This document shows positions 1 through 8,611 of a DNA stretch of 59,637 bases, piece after piece. The notes beneath the pieces are model-generated. The model saw only the letters and a list, made by a program, of their open reading frames with translations. It made no database searches and was not told the origin of the DNA. Position 1 is the stretch's first letter. The number at the start of each line of letters is the position of its first letter. The DNA is from Paenibacillus periandrae (GTDB lineage: Bacteria > Bacillota > Bacilli > Paenibacillales > NBRC-103111), in contig NZ_JAJNMU010000040.1 of assembly GCF_022458865.1 (NCBI RefSeq), positions 1 to 59,637 of the forward strand, given 5' to 3'. The position numbers were made by a program, and so were the translations under genes.

Positions 1-350
1 CTAAGGTTGTTCCGTTGGGAATGTTCGTTATCGTTTCATTCGCTGTTCCGCCTGTGCTTACCGTTCCTATGGTAGAGGTCAACGTTGCAACAGTGCTTAA
101 TGCTGCATTCACCGTCACGGTATACGTAACCTTCGTTGTTCCATCTTGTGCGGTAACTATGACCTTCTTGCCTGTTGACAAAGTTGCAGCTACTGTCGTT
201 CCATCTGCATCGTAAACTTGAAACGTTGCATTCGCTGATGGCGTGATCGCTGCCTTGAGCACTGCTAAGGTTGTTCCGTTGGGAATGTTCGTTATCGTTT
301 CATTCGCTGTTCCGCCTGTACTTACCGTTCCTATGGTGGAGGTCAACGTT
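1..350. repeat. 264-bp direct repeat inside the GLUG protein gene
   Basis: The stretch starting at base 1 recurs at 265, and about 86 bp are almost identical (single differences such as tgtgctt/tgtactt). The period of 264 bp equals 88 codons, so the repeat is in frame and encodes one beta-sandwich-like domain per unit. The near-absence of silent differences points to recent duplication or gene conversion. Confidence 0.85.
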
Positions 351-1864
351 GCCGCAGAACTTGGCTTGATGTTTGCTAGAGAGACCGTTAATGTTTGACC
401 TAATGACGCAGGCTGTTGTGCGGTTGCCTTCACTTGGACAGTAATTGTATTTGTCACAGATACGCTAATATTATCAACATAAGTACCAGCGATTGGAAGA
501 TAATCAGCTCCGTTAACCGAGTACTCCATCGCACTCGTCACACCGCTTAACTTCGTTGTTCCCTCGTTGGTCCCAGCTGCCAATGCCGCTGTTGTCGGCG
601 CTGCTGCCGGCTTGATGTCCGCTAGAGCTACTGTCAGTGTTCGGTCACTTGATTTAGGTTGTTGCGCAGTTGCTGTTACACGAACCGAGATTGTATCTCC
701 AGCATTTACACTAATATTATCAACATAAGTAGTACCTGTGACCGTATTGTAACTGCCACTATTCACCTTGTACTCCATCGCACTTGTTACACTATTCAAC
801 CTTGTTGTTCCTGCACTTGTTCCAACTGCCAATGCCGCAGTTGGAACGGCTGTCGGCGTGATATTCGATAGAGCCCATAATTGTGGGTATTGATCTAGTA
901 GCATATACCAATCTAAGCTGAAATCCCAATTGACATAAGTGCTTTCCAGTTTCATTTCGGCAGTTGATTGACCAATTCCATTTGCTGGATTACCCGAAGG
1001 CTGACCTGTTGTGTCAATGTTGTAGAAGCTGTTAGTGATTGTTCCGTAATTATTAATATTATTACCAACCAAGCCGCCTACATAAATATTTCCATTGACT
1101 CTTCCCGTGGCGTAGCTGTTATTAATGGAGCCAAAAAAAATATTACCAGCTAAGCCACCTACAGAATTATTTCCATTCACACTTCCCGTGGCGTAGCTGT
1201 TACTAATGGAGCCCGAATAATTATTACCAACCAAGCCGCCTGCATAATAATCGGATCCATTCACATTTCCTGTGGCGTAGCTGTTACTAATGGAGCCAAA
1301 TTCATTAACACCAACCAAGCCGCCTACATTTTGAGATCCACTCACACTTACTGTGGTGCTGTTGCCTGTAGTATAGCTGTTGCTGATTGTTCCTTGATTA
1401 TCACCAACTAAGCCGCCTACATAATTTTGACCTTGTACACTAATATCTTCAAGCTTGATATTGGTTATAACACTATTCGAATCCGTTGCTCCGAAAAGCC
1501 CTATATAGTCACTGCTTGATCTATTAATCGTTAGATTCGTGATTTTATAACCCTTGCCGTTCATGTTTCCTGTAAACGGTGAAATATCATTACCTATCGG
1601 CACCCAGCCCTGAGCGTCTTTGTAGGGACTGACGTTCAAATCAATATCTGCTATCAGCTTGAACGAAGCGTCTAAATGATTCCTGACCTCATCGAGCTGA
1701 GCAGCAGTGGCAATCTGATAAGGATCACTTTGTGAACCCTGACCTCCTGCGAACCCTTCAGCATACGCTTTACCTCCTCCAGGCACCAATAACCCCGTCA
1801 TACCACCTATCACCATCAACATCACTAGCATGACGGATATTCCTTTTTTTAACTTCATAAGCAT
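1..1864 (-). CDS. GLUG-motif secreted surface protein, C-terminus cut by window edge
   Basis: The frame is open from an ATG at 1864 (GAGGAGG seven bases upstream) to the left edge, giving 621 visible residues. Residues 1-36 form a signal peptide (basic MLMKLKKG start, hydrophobic core, ending near KAYAEG). After a short globular part, residues about 140-285 hold repeated GLUG-type motifs of the form NSYATG.VNG...VGGLVG. Beta-sandwich-like repeats follow, with YVDNISV and TATAQQP echoes, and then a nearly identical 88-residue repeat runs off the edge. GLUG repeats are known from large secreted or cell-wall proteins. No SLH or sortase signal is visible, but the C-terminus is missing. Role inferred: exported surface or adhesion protein; ligand unknown. 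Confidence 0.85.
   Translation of the reverse strand, partial: MLMKLKKGISVMLVMLMVIGGMTGLLVPGGGKAYAEGFAGGQGSQSDPYQIATAAQLDEVRNHLDASFKLIADIDLNVSPYKDAQGWVPIGNDISPFTGNMNGKGYKITNLTINRSSSDYIGLFGATDSNSVITNIKLEDISVQGQNYVGGLVGDNQGTISNSYTTGNSTTVSVSGSQNVGGLVGVNEFGSISNSYATGNVNGSDYYAGGLVGNNYSGSISNSYATGSVNGNNSVGGLAGNIFFGSINNSYATGRVNGNIYVGGLVGNNINNYGTITNSFYNIDTTGQPSGNPANGIGQSTAEMKLESTYVNWDFSLDWYMLLDQYPQLWALSNITPTAVPTAALAVGTSAGTTRLNSVTSAMEYKVNSGSYNTVTGTTYVDNISVNAGDTISVRVTATAQQPKSSDRTLTVALADIKPAAAPTTAALAAGTNEGTTKLSGVTSAMEYSVNGADYLPIAGTYVDNISVSVTNTITVQVKATAQQPASLGQTLTVSLANIKPSSAATLTSTIGTVSTGGTANETITNIPNGTTLAVLKAAITPSANATFQVYDADGTTVAATLSTGKKVIVTAQDGTTKVTYTVTVNAALSTVATLTSTIGTVSTGGTANETITNIPNGTTL
1010..1440. repeat. 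GLUG-encoding degenerate tandem repeats
   Basis: Units of roughly 66-75 bp carry the recurring plus-strand words gtggcgtagctgtt, aatggagcc and accaagccgcct. They encode the ATGxVNG / GLVGxN / GSISNSY cycle of the GLUG motif. Unit boundaries are approximate. Confidence 0.75.
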
Positions 1865-1959
1865 TACAATTCCTCCTCTAAATCTTTGATTTCAGATCAC
1901 TAGCGTTGCATAAAACTTATTTGATAAAATAAACAGAAAATTGCGAACAAACATTCGAA

Positions 1960-2279
1960 TCAGCCGATGATCGACCGGGCTTGTAATGAATCCGTGCCAT
2001 CCAATCCGATGCACATTCCCACAACAGCACCTTCAGCCATTGGCAAATCGTTCTCCTGCGTCCATTTCGCGCCGTCGTATGACCTCGTTATCGCATACAT
2101 TGTGCCATTTACGACGAAACATCTGTCAGTTGTGGTGATGATGTCCCAGTTGGCGAGGCTACATGGGCCACGTTACCTGTACCCATGAAAGGAATGAACA
2201 TCATAGCGAGTAGAAATACCAAGAATACACTTTTGGATCTGCTTGACCAAAACCTAAGTCGGGGTTTACATGGATTCAT
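1960..2279 (-). pseudogene. decayed secreted protein (signal peptide plus frameshifted remainder)
   Basis: An ATG at 2279 (AGGTG upstream) opens a 56-codon frame closing at 2109. It encodes a convincing signal peptide: basic start, then a hydrophobic core with FLVFLLAMMFIPF, ending near VAHVA. Just before the stop, at about 2155, the adjacent frame takes over and stays open to a TGA at 1960. It reads like a repeat with NGTMYAITRSYDGAKWTQ, resembling YCF48/BNR-type propeller repeats. One indel would rejoin the halves, so I read this as a broken gene for a secreted propeller-type protein. The 56-residue form could instead be a genuine small secreted peptide. Family assignment is weak. Confidence 0.4.
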
Positions 2280-2347
2280 ATACATTTACACCTATAAATT
2301 CATTAGTTTGATTATAATTGGCGATACAGCAATTCCGACTACCTTAC

Positions 2348-2623
2348 CTAATCTAGTAACTTGCATGCCCTTGCCCATGCGATGGCTTGCGTACGCCTTT
2401 TACTTCCCAGCTTTTTATACAAATGAACAAGATGACTTTTTACAGTTGCTTCCGCGAGTCCGAAGTGATTGGCAATTTCCATATTCGATAAACCGTCCGC
2501 AAGCAGATGCAAAATTTCCATTTCACGGTTCGTCAAGGGTACCACCAGCGGCGGATCTTTGGCGTAGGAAGCATTCTCCGCATGAACGCGCGGTTCGTCA
2601 GGAAGCATACCTTGAGCATCCAT
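2348..2623 (-). CDS. orphan LuxR/GerE-type HTH protein, 91 aa
   Basis: I place the start at the ATG at 2623, behind GGAAGGAG eight bases upstream, rather than 20 codons earlier where no good site exists. After about 28 unstructured residues the protein is one LuxR C-terminal DNA-binding domain (PLTNREMEILHLLADGLSN, then an HTH with EATVKSHLVHLYKKL). It closely resembles the last 63 residues of the large regulator encoded immediately upstream. GerE shows that such stand-alone HTH proteins can be functional regulators. It could also be the tail of a deleted second large regulator, but its own ribosome site and separate start argue for an expressed gene. Targets unknown. Confidence 0.75.
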   Translation of the reverse strand: MDAQGMLPDEPRVHAENASYAKDPPLVVPLTNREMEILHLLADGLSNMEIANHFGLAEATVKSHLVHLYKKLGSKRRTQAIAWARACKLLD

Positions 2624-2756
2624 AAGTTCTTCTCCTTCCTTGTGACAAGTCGTATGGCGATTCGGATCAAATCTTCCTTGCACTGGGACTCAGCATAGCT
2701 CGTTAACACGAAAAAAGCGTCAAACTAAAGTTGTAAATCCAGAAAAAAGTCGAAAA

Positions 2757-2795
2757 AGCCAACAATCTGGCGCCTCATGGCTCTGATTGTTGGCT
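2757..2795 (-). terminator. Rho-independent terminator after the large LuxR regulator
   Basis: A perfect 11-bp stem (agccaacaatc / gattgttggct) is followed on the minus strand by a run of T. It separates the large regulator from the small HTH gene. Confidence 0.85.
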
Positions 2796-2817
2796 TGTCG
2801 TACATCATCTATATAAA

Positions 2818-5800
2818 TTAATCAATGAATTGCAGTTCTCTAGCTACTGCAATCGCTTGTCCTCGCCGCTTCACGCCGAGTTTTCCGTATAAGCGGAAAA
2901 CGTGGCTTTTGACCGTAGCTTCTGTTATCCCAAAACGATAGGCGATTTCCTTATTGGATAAACCGTCTGATAATGCGTACAAAATTTCCGTTTCACGGCT
3001 CGTCAGTGGATCAACAAGCGACTGTGAAGCTTTTGTGGAAGCATCCACAGGACTGCGGCTCGAATCACTGGGTACGCTTATCTGCTTGCGGGAATCCTTG
3101 AGCGATTTCAGATAAACCATTCGAGTTATCATGAGATCCAGCACTTCCAGCCTTTCCTCCGTAAAAACACCAGGGATCAAGTTATTCTCCAAATAAAGGA
3201 CAGACGGCTGCGATTTCTCCGGGAACAGAACAGGCATACACAGAACCGAATACGGCTGGTAGCGGCGGATGTAAGCATCTGCCGCGTAAGAGCTTTGGGA
3301 GGCATTGGCAAGCACGACGGGTTCGCCGCTGTTGACAACATAGCGAACGATAGCTTCTGCATACGAAGGAGCTTCTCGGGTATCCTCTTCACTTCCTGCT
3401 TGCGCTCCAATTAAGAAACCTTTCTCATGGCTGTTCAGCACATATCCCTTCTCTGCACCCAAATAACGAAGCACCGATTCAAGGAAGCGACTCATCACAT
3501 CCTTGTTATCCGCCGTGCTCGACCAGCTCGAAATTTGCCGAATGAGCTCCTTTTCATCAACGGTAGAGGGCGTCATGTCCCGCACAAATTCACCTTGTCC
3601 TGTTTCTTCAGCGACCGCCACCCTGTTATCTTGCCGCCGGGTCATAAATAATTGGATTTCAGGGTATGTCTCTCTCAGCTTGCTTGCTTTGGCAGCAGCC
3701 CCCCATTTCGAATAAGTAGCACAGGCATCCGTCATGAGCGTATCCGCCATCGTAGTCATGCCCGCTTCTCTGAAGTAAATTGAAGCCCGTTCGCATGCGA
3801 TCGCTTCCATCACCCCGTATCCTTCGCTTCGCGCTGCCCGAATCGCATCTTCGAAACCTTGCATGGCAGCCGCCCTGTTGCCGCAGGTTCGCTGCCATTC
3901 AGCCGCGATGAGCAGATAAGCGGAAGACCCCTGTCCGTAAAAACCAGTATCACGTGCCATTGAGCGTAATTGTTGATTAAGCAACTGTCGAATGCTTCTA
4001 CATTCTTCAGGCAATGCCACGGCATGCAGCGCAGCCAGTGTTAACGACTTATATACCATCTGTTTGCTGATTTGCAGGGGCGCTTGCTGATAAGAGTAAT
4101 TGCTGCCTAACTCCGCCCATTTTAGAGCTTCACGGTATTGTCCAGACAGATAGGCAATCTCGATTCTGCAGGTACAGGTATAGAAAGCCTGGTTGTTCTG
4201 TGTTTGGTTACGAGGCTTACCCTCCATTGGAACTGAAATCTCATCCATTTGGCTTGCTGATCCAGTCAGCTCCGTTATATATTGTCTCGCGATATGAAAT
4301 AATTGTAACGTATCTTTATCCAAAAGCAGCTGTGAAACTTCTTCATAATAAGCAATACGTTCAGACAACGTGTGTAAATCACCAATATGCGTGGTAATAT
4401 GCGTATGCATCGCATGACCAACGAAGGTCATTTCACCAGCTTCCAGTCCATAGCGTATCGATTCCCCAAAATGCTCCACCGCCTTTAGCGGATTCCGATA
4501 CTGCTTGACGAGGCCCATATACAGGTGAAGATGGCATTGTAAAGCTCTGCTTTCAAAAGAAGCCGAAAAAAGATAAGCCGTCTCGGTATAAAAAGTCTCC
4601 GTAGGGCGGAACCCGACATTGTTACCTGGAAAATAGTCTCGGAGTTTTTTAACAAAAATGCTGCCGTATATGCAAAGAACCACCGTGAAAGCTTCATTAT
4701 TTCCATGCTTCAAACCATAGCGAACAAACCTTGAAAGCAGTACCGCATACAGTTCCAAACTTAAGCTAAATACCGAAGCCGATATCGCCATGACCAGATC
4801 CGACAAAGCTTTATAACGGTCATCACGACTTAACGGTAAGTGCGGCAACTCCTTACGCATTCTATACAAGGCGATTCGCGTCATGACGACTTCCTTCACG
4901 ATCGCTGCTTTGGAAGGCTTCATTGGCAGTTTCCAGCCGAATTCCGCCAGAGCCTGCCGTCCGATATCTACGGCTATCTGATTTCTTTTTAAATACGCAT
5001 TCATGGCGATTCGAATCATGTAAATGCGGGAACGCTGGACCAAGTCGGCGGTAAGGGTCATCAACTGATCAAGCAGCTCATCCGCACGATTGATGCGACC
5101 ACACATATATTCGCATTCAGGCAGCTCCAGCATGATCCGGTAGGCAAGTGAATCCGTTCTCTGCTCATCGTTCTGGGCTAGGCGCAAGCCCATTTCTAGA
5201 AAATGCTGCGCTGTCGCAAAAGCTGTAGTAGCTTTCGATTTCAATCCAACCTGAAGATTATATGCCGCCAGCTCTCTTTTCTCCGTCTCATCAGTCATCT
5301 CATGGCTACTCAGATTCAAGTGATAAACCAAATCAAATAGAGATTCATCCTTTTGGTCGAACCCTTGTCTACGCATCGCGCGTCCGATCTTCAGATGCAA
5401 AGCTGCTTGTTCCTGTTTGGGGACAGCTTGATAGGCGGCCTGCTGAACACGGTCATGTAAAAAAGCATAATAACCATTATCCGCTTCCGCCTGGTCATCC
5501 GTGTCATTCTCCCGACAAATTAAAGCTTCTTCCTCGGCTGAATCTAAAAGTTTGCGTGTATAGGGCAACGTGTAGTCACTTACTAGAGCAATCGTCGCAA
5601 GGCGGAATCGGTGCCCGATGGCTGCCGCTATCGTCAGCAGTTCAATCGTTTCATTCGGCAGCATACGAATTCGACTCCCAATTAAATGAAGGATGTCCGG
5701 ATCTTCGGGTATTTGTGCAACTGTATCTGCATCCCATGTCCAAATGGCTTGTTCCTTATCAAAATACAGCCTTTTTTCGCGATACAGACTGTCCAGAAGA

Positions 5801-7221
5801 CGGTGTAAGTAAAGCGGATTACCACCTGTTCTATGGTAAATTGACTCCGCAAGCAATCGGATACGAGCCGTATTTTCGTTCAGAATTTGCGAGACAAATT
5901 GTCTCACATCGATATAAGACAAAGGCCCGAGCGCAATATGTTGCACCTGTAGAGGGGTTTCTGCCTTGTGTAGGGATAGCTCCTGTTCGATCCATTGAGC
6001 AGCCGCAACTAGGGTCTCTCCACTCTCCGTCCAGCCTGGTGTCGGTTCCTCTCGGAAAGCGCCTATCACTAACAAACCATGGAGGTTTCGGTCATGCGTA
6101 ACCGTCCGGAGGACATCCAGCGTAGCTGGATCAGCCCATTGGAGATCGTCCAAAAACATCACGAGTGGATAGTCCTTGCTGGAAAAACTTTTTATGAAAA
6201 TAGGCAGTAGTCGTTGAAAACGAATCGCTGCTTCGGCTGGAGATATGGGTTCCACCGCAGGAAAATCGCCGAGAAGCGATGCAGCTTCCGGTAGAAGCTG
6301 TGCAATAACGCCTGCTCCCGTGCTTAAAGATTCCGCTAATCGGACCTTCAGCTTCGTTACTTTTTCGGGCGATGCACTCCAGATTTGCCGAATCAATCTT
6401 CGCAGAGCTTGAAGGATCGGTTCAAAAGGAATATCCCGATTCATGAGATCGCATTTGCCTGAAATGAACCGACCTCCAGCCCTTATAACCGATGGCTGAA
6501 GCTCTCGGATTAATGCGGTTTTACCGCTGCCTGCCTTCCCGCTAATGAATACGAACGCTGATGCACCAGTACGAGTCTGTTCGAAAGCTTCGTGCAGCTT
6601 TTCTGCTTCTGCTTCACGGCCGAAGAGAGTCCGCGGAAGCCGAAATTGACTAGCCTCATCTGCACGAGCAATCTCGAAAGGGACGATCTCTCCCCTTTGC
6701 TCCAAAGACAAAGCGCAGCATTTTAAATCGGTCAATAAACCATAAGAGCTCTGATAGCGCTCCTCAGGTGACTTCGATAACAGCTTCATAATGATATCTT
6801 CAAATGGACCTGCCATCTCTGGACGCAGCTCGCGCAGAGGATTGGGCATCACTGCAAGATGGGCGTGTACCCACTCTTCCTTACTCTGTGCTTGAAAAGG
6901 CAACCGCCCTGCCAGCATCTCGTAAAACATTATACCTAACGCATACAAATCGCTGCGCTCATCAGGCGTACGATTCATCCTGCCTGCTTGTTCGGGAGAT
7001 AGATAAGCGTAATCCAGCTCGCGACTTTCTGCGAGAACAGCTAGATTCAGATCCTCCTGGATTCGGACACAGGATGGATTCAAATCGCCAATGATCGCAT
7101 TGCCCTGATGAACCGTTTGAACCAACTTCGCCAGAGCTATAGCAATATGTAAAAAAGAAGAAACTTCCATTGGAGTTAACTTCAAAATTTCCTCTAGTTT
7201 GAACCCATCTGTACGTGACAT
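2818..7221 (-). CDS. large pseudokinase / AAA-ATPase / GAF / LuxR-HTH signalling protein
   Basis: The protein has about 1467 residues from the ATG at 7221 (GGAGG 11 bases upstream); an in-frame ATG at 7257 has a weaker site. Residues 1-200 match only the C-lobe of a Ser/Thr kinase: GDLNPS replaces the catalytic HxD-type loop, and YLSPEQAGR and SDLYALGIMFYEML are kept, but there is no N-lobe lysine and no DFG, so it should be catalytically dead. An ATPase module follows with Walker A GKAGSGKT and Walker B LVMFLDDLQWAD, then a long helical, TPR-like region, a GAF-like domain around 1250-1380, and a C-terminal LuxR HTH (PLTSRETEILYAL...EATVKSHVFRLYGKL). The overall plan is that of MalT/LAL-type ATP-dependent activators. 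Signal and targets are unknown; adjacent surface-protein genes are candidates. Confidence 0.85.
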   Translation of the reverse strand: MSRTDGFKLEEILKLTPMEVSSFLHIAIALAKLVQTVHQGNAIIGDLNPSCVRIQEDLNLAVLAESRELDYAYLSPEQAGRMNRTPDERSDLYALGIMFYEMLAGRLPFQAQSKEEWVHAHLAVMPNPLRELRPEMAGPFEDIIMKLLSKSPEERYQSSYGLLTDLKCCALSLEQRGEIVPFEIARADEASQFRLPRTLFGREAEAEKLHEAFEQTRTGASAFVFISGKAGSGKTALIRELQPSVIRAGGRFISGKCDLMNRDIPFEPILQALRRLIRQIWSASPEKVTKLKVRLAESLSTGAGVIAQLLPEAASLLGDFPAVEPISPAEAAIRFQRLLPIFIKSFSSKDYPLVMFLDDLQWADPATLDVLRTVTHDRNLHGLLVIGAFREEPTPGWTESGETLVAAAQWIEQELSLHKAETPLQVQHIALGPLSYIDVRQFVSQILNENTARIRLLAESIYHRTGGNPLYLHRLLDSLYREKRLYFDKEQAIWTWDADTVAQIPEDPDILHLIGSRIRMLPNETIELLTIAAAIGHRFRLATIALVSDYTLPYTRKLLDSAEEEALICRENDTDDQAEADNGYYAFLHDRVQQAAYQAVPKQEQAALHLKIGRAMRRQGFDQKDESLFDLVYHLNLSSHEMTDETEKRELAAYNLQVGLKSKATTAFATAQHFLEMGLRLAQNDEQRTDSLAYRIMLELPECEYMCGRINRADELLDQLMTLTADLVQRSRIYMIRIAMNAYLKRNQIAVDIGRQALAEFGWKLPMKPSKAAIVKEVVMTRIALYRMRKELPHLPLSRDDRYKALSDLVMAISASVFSLSLELYAVLLSRFVRYGLKHGNNEAFTVVLCIYGSIFVKKLRDYFPGNNVGFRPTETFYTETAYLFSASFESRALQCHLHLYMGLVKQYRNPLKAVEHFGESIRYGLEAGEMTFVGHAMHTHITTHIGDLHTLSERIAYYEEVSQLLLDKDTLQLFHIARQYITELTGSASQMDEISVPMEGKPRNQTQNNQAFYTCTCRIEIAYLSGQYREALKWAELGSNYSYQQAPLQISKQMVYKSLTLAALHAVALPEECRSIRQLLNQQLRSMARDTGFYGQGSSAYLLIAAEWQRTCGNRAAAMQGFEDAIRAARSEGYGVMEAIACERASIYFREAGMTTMADTLMTDACATYSKWGAAAKASKLRETYPEIQLFMTRRQDNRVAVAEETGQGEFVRDMTPSTVDEKELIRQISSWSSTADNKDVMSRFLESVLRYLGAEKGYVLNSHEKGFLIGAQAGSEEDTREAPSYAEAIVRYVVNSGEPVVLANASQSSYAADAYIRRYQPYSVLCMPVLFPEKSQPSVLYLENNLIPGVFTEERLEVLDLMITRMVYLKSLKDSRKQISVPSDSSRSPVDASTKASQSLVDPLTSRETEILYALSDGLSNKEIAYRFGITEATVKSHVFRLYGKLGVKRRGQAIAVARELQFID

Positions 7222-7374
7222 GTTATCCGATCCTCCATTTGATCTTTTGAATCCCATTCTCTTCTAGTAAACTTAGTACCGTTTCTTATTCTAGCATTAT
7301 TTGATATGACAGACATAACGTTTCCAATATAAAAAACTCAAGCATTAAGCACTCCTCATACACCATTAGCTTGC

Positions 7375-7686
7375 ATGTTCACGGCTTACAACAACTTCAT
7401 GTTCCACTTCGAATTGGAGGCTCAAAAGCTGCATTTCGAACAGAAGCTCCTCGCAGTTAAGGACATAACAGAAAAAGCAGCCATCACAGAGGATACTCTG
7501 CGACAACTGCTTTCTCAGTTCAGGGACCACATTGCAAAGCGAGACATTCCTGAGATCAAGAAGTTCATCGCCAGCTATGTGGAAAAGGTAATCGTCTACG
7601 AAAAGCATTTAGAAGTTATCTTTAAGCTCCCTGTTGTGGATTTAGCATATGGAGACGAGGGGAGTCGAACCCCTGTCCGAAGATAA
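7375..7686 (+). pseudogene. C-terminal remnant of a large serine recombinase, ending inside an ssrA copy
   Basis: The 103-residue frame begins with a coiled-coil-like stretch (HFELEAQKLHFEQKLL) and continues to IKKFIASYVEKVIVYEKHLEVIF, the typical tail of large serine integrases (a last strand of the V.KV.VY..H.EV.F type). The resolvase catalytic domain and recombinase domain are absent, so this is a leftover. Its last residues (GDEGSRTPVRR, stop) are translated from the duplicated tmRNA 3' end, so the frame runs into an attachment site. This suggests the integrase gene of an element that used ssrA. Exact 5' limit of the remnant not determined. Confidence 0.65.
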
Positions 7687-7744
7687 CGCCACATAAGATT
7701 CTTCGGGTGTAGTCACAGCTTCGATGTCACCCTAGAAGCGCCCT
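7648..7744. mobile_element. attachment-site copy: duplicated ssrA 3' end
   Basis: Bases 7648-7688 are identical to 8571-8611, the 3' end of the functional tmRNA gene. Similarity continues imperfectly to about 7740, with scattered substitutions. This is the signature of site-specific integration into the tRNA-like end of ssrA: the intact gene is rebuilt on one side and a partial copy is left on the other. The copy lacks the rest of tmRNA and is not a gene. Confidence 0.85.
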
Positions 7745-8470
7745 TTATACTAACTTCAAATACAGATCAAAGGTTCTGCCCAGAGTCCTTGCAACCAAAG
7801 ATAGAAACGGTTCGTTATCGCCAGTAGTATGAGCCAAATCCAGCGCGGCATAATACTCAGCCCGATCTTCTTTCTCAATAACAATTGGCGGGTAGCCATT
7901 TTTCATTAACTCAAAGTTAAGCAGCAACCGCGCTGTCCTACCGTTACCATCAATGAAAGGATGAATTTTAACGAACTCAACATGAAGCAGGGCGGAACGT
8001 TCCAAAGCATGCTTACTTGTTTGCCACTCCCCATAAACATTAATTAGTTGTTCCATCTGATCCTGAACTTGGACAAAATCAGGTGGGATATGGGTTGCGC
8101 CGCTAATAATTACATTCTCTTTTCTATACACTCCTGCATGTTCGTCGTCTATGCTTTTGAGGATCAGTCGATGTATATTCTTGATTTGCCACTCGGATAG
8201 TGGTTCTTGGCGACCCACAATCTCCTCGACATACAAGATCGCTTCTTTATGATTAATTACTTCTAGGTGTTCCTTAATGGTCTTACCGCCAATCGTAATC
8301 CCCTCAAGAGCAACCTTTGTCTCGGACAAGGTCAAAGTATTGCCTTCAATAGCGTTGGAGTGATAGGTCCAATTAACGATTAAGTGCTCGCGAATACTGC
8401 GCAAAGTATGTATGGGCAATGGTCTCTTCTCATCCAGAAGTTGCTTTTTTCCATCAATTTCAGTGAACAT
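7745..8470 (-). CDS. Fic-family protein (probable AMP/NMP-transferase) with N-terminal inhibitory motif
   Basis: Start chosen at ATG 8470 behind GGAGGG nine bases upstream; a TTG seven codons earlier overlaps that site. The 241-residue protein carries the complete Fic core HPFIDGNGRTAR, with catalytic His and the nucleotide-binding DGNGR. Near residue 40 it has SNAIEG, which fits the (S/T)xxxE(G/N) inhibitory-helix motif, so it should be a self-inhibited (class II) Fic protein needing no separate antitoxin. Known Fic proteins transfer AMP or other nucleotide moieties to protein hydroxyl groups; the substrate here cannot be read. The gene fills the interval between two ssrA-derived attachment repeats and is therefore the likely cargo of an integrated cassette. 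Its stop lies just next to the distal repeat. Confidence 0.88.
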   Translation of the reverse strand: MFTEIDGKKQLLDEKRPLPIHTLRSIREHLIVNWTYHSNAIEGNTLTLSETKVALEGITIGGKTIKEHLEVINHKEAILYVEEIVGRQEPLSEWQIKNIHRLILKSIDDEHAGVYRKENVIISGATHIPPDFVQVQDQMEQLINVYGEWQTSKHALERSALLHVEFVKIHPFIDGNGRTARLLLNFELMKNGYPPIVIEKEDRAEYYAALDLAHTTGDNEPFLSLVARTLGRTFDLYLKLV

Positions 8471-8536
8471 TATAGGTATCCCTCCAATCAAGTAGGATTA
8501 ATCTTCATTATACACAGAAAGATCTATAAAGAGAAA

Positions 8537-8555
8537 GAGCACCCTCTGGGTGCTC
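8537..8555 (-). terminator. terminator downstream of ssrA
   Basis: An 8-bp stem gagcaccc/gggtgctc with a 3-base loop is followed on the minus strand by TTTCTCTTT. It lies 16 bases beyond the tmRNA 3' end, on the cassette side, so it may have been supplied by the element. Confidence 0.8.
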
Positions 8556-8570
8556 CTCACATTTGTACTT

Positions 8571-8611
8571 ATGGAGACGAGGGGAGTCGAACCCCTGTCC
8601 GAAGATAACGG
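8571..8611. mobile_element. attachment-site core inside the functional ssrA 3' end
   Basis: These 41 bp are exactly repeated at 7648-7688. Together the two copies bracket about 0.92 kb containing only the Fic gene and a terminator. Confidence 0.8.

Noticed and set aside
5262..6101. 279-codon plus-strand frame inside the large LuxR regulator
   Set aside because: Lies wholly antisense to a gene with clear domains; composition is that of a shadow frame.
7313..7327. cre-like sequence (acataacgtttccaa) upstream of the large LuxR regulator
   Set aside because: At least one mismatch in a conserved position and no firmly placed promoter; too weak to call CcpA control.
7648..7744. Second functional tmRNA gene
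   Set aside because: Only the 3' end is present; the tag frame and 5' half are missing.
8384..8608. Plus-strand frame ending GDEGSRTPVRR over the tmRNA end
   Set aside because: Its last part is tmRNA read as protein and the rest is antisense to the Fic gene; no recombinase features, unlike the frame at 7375.
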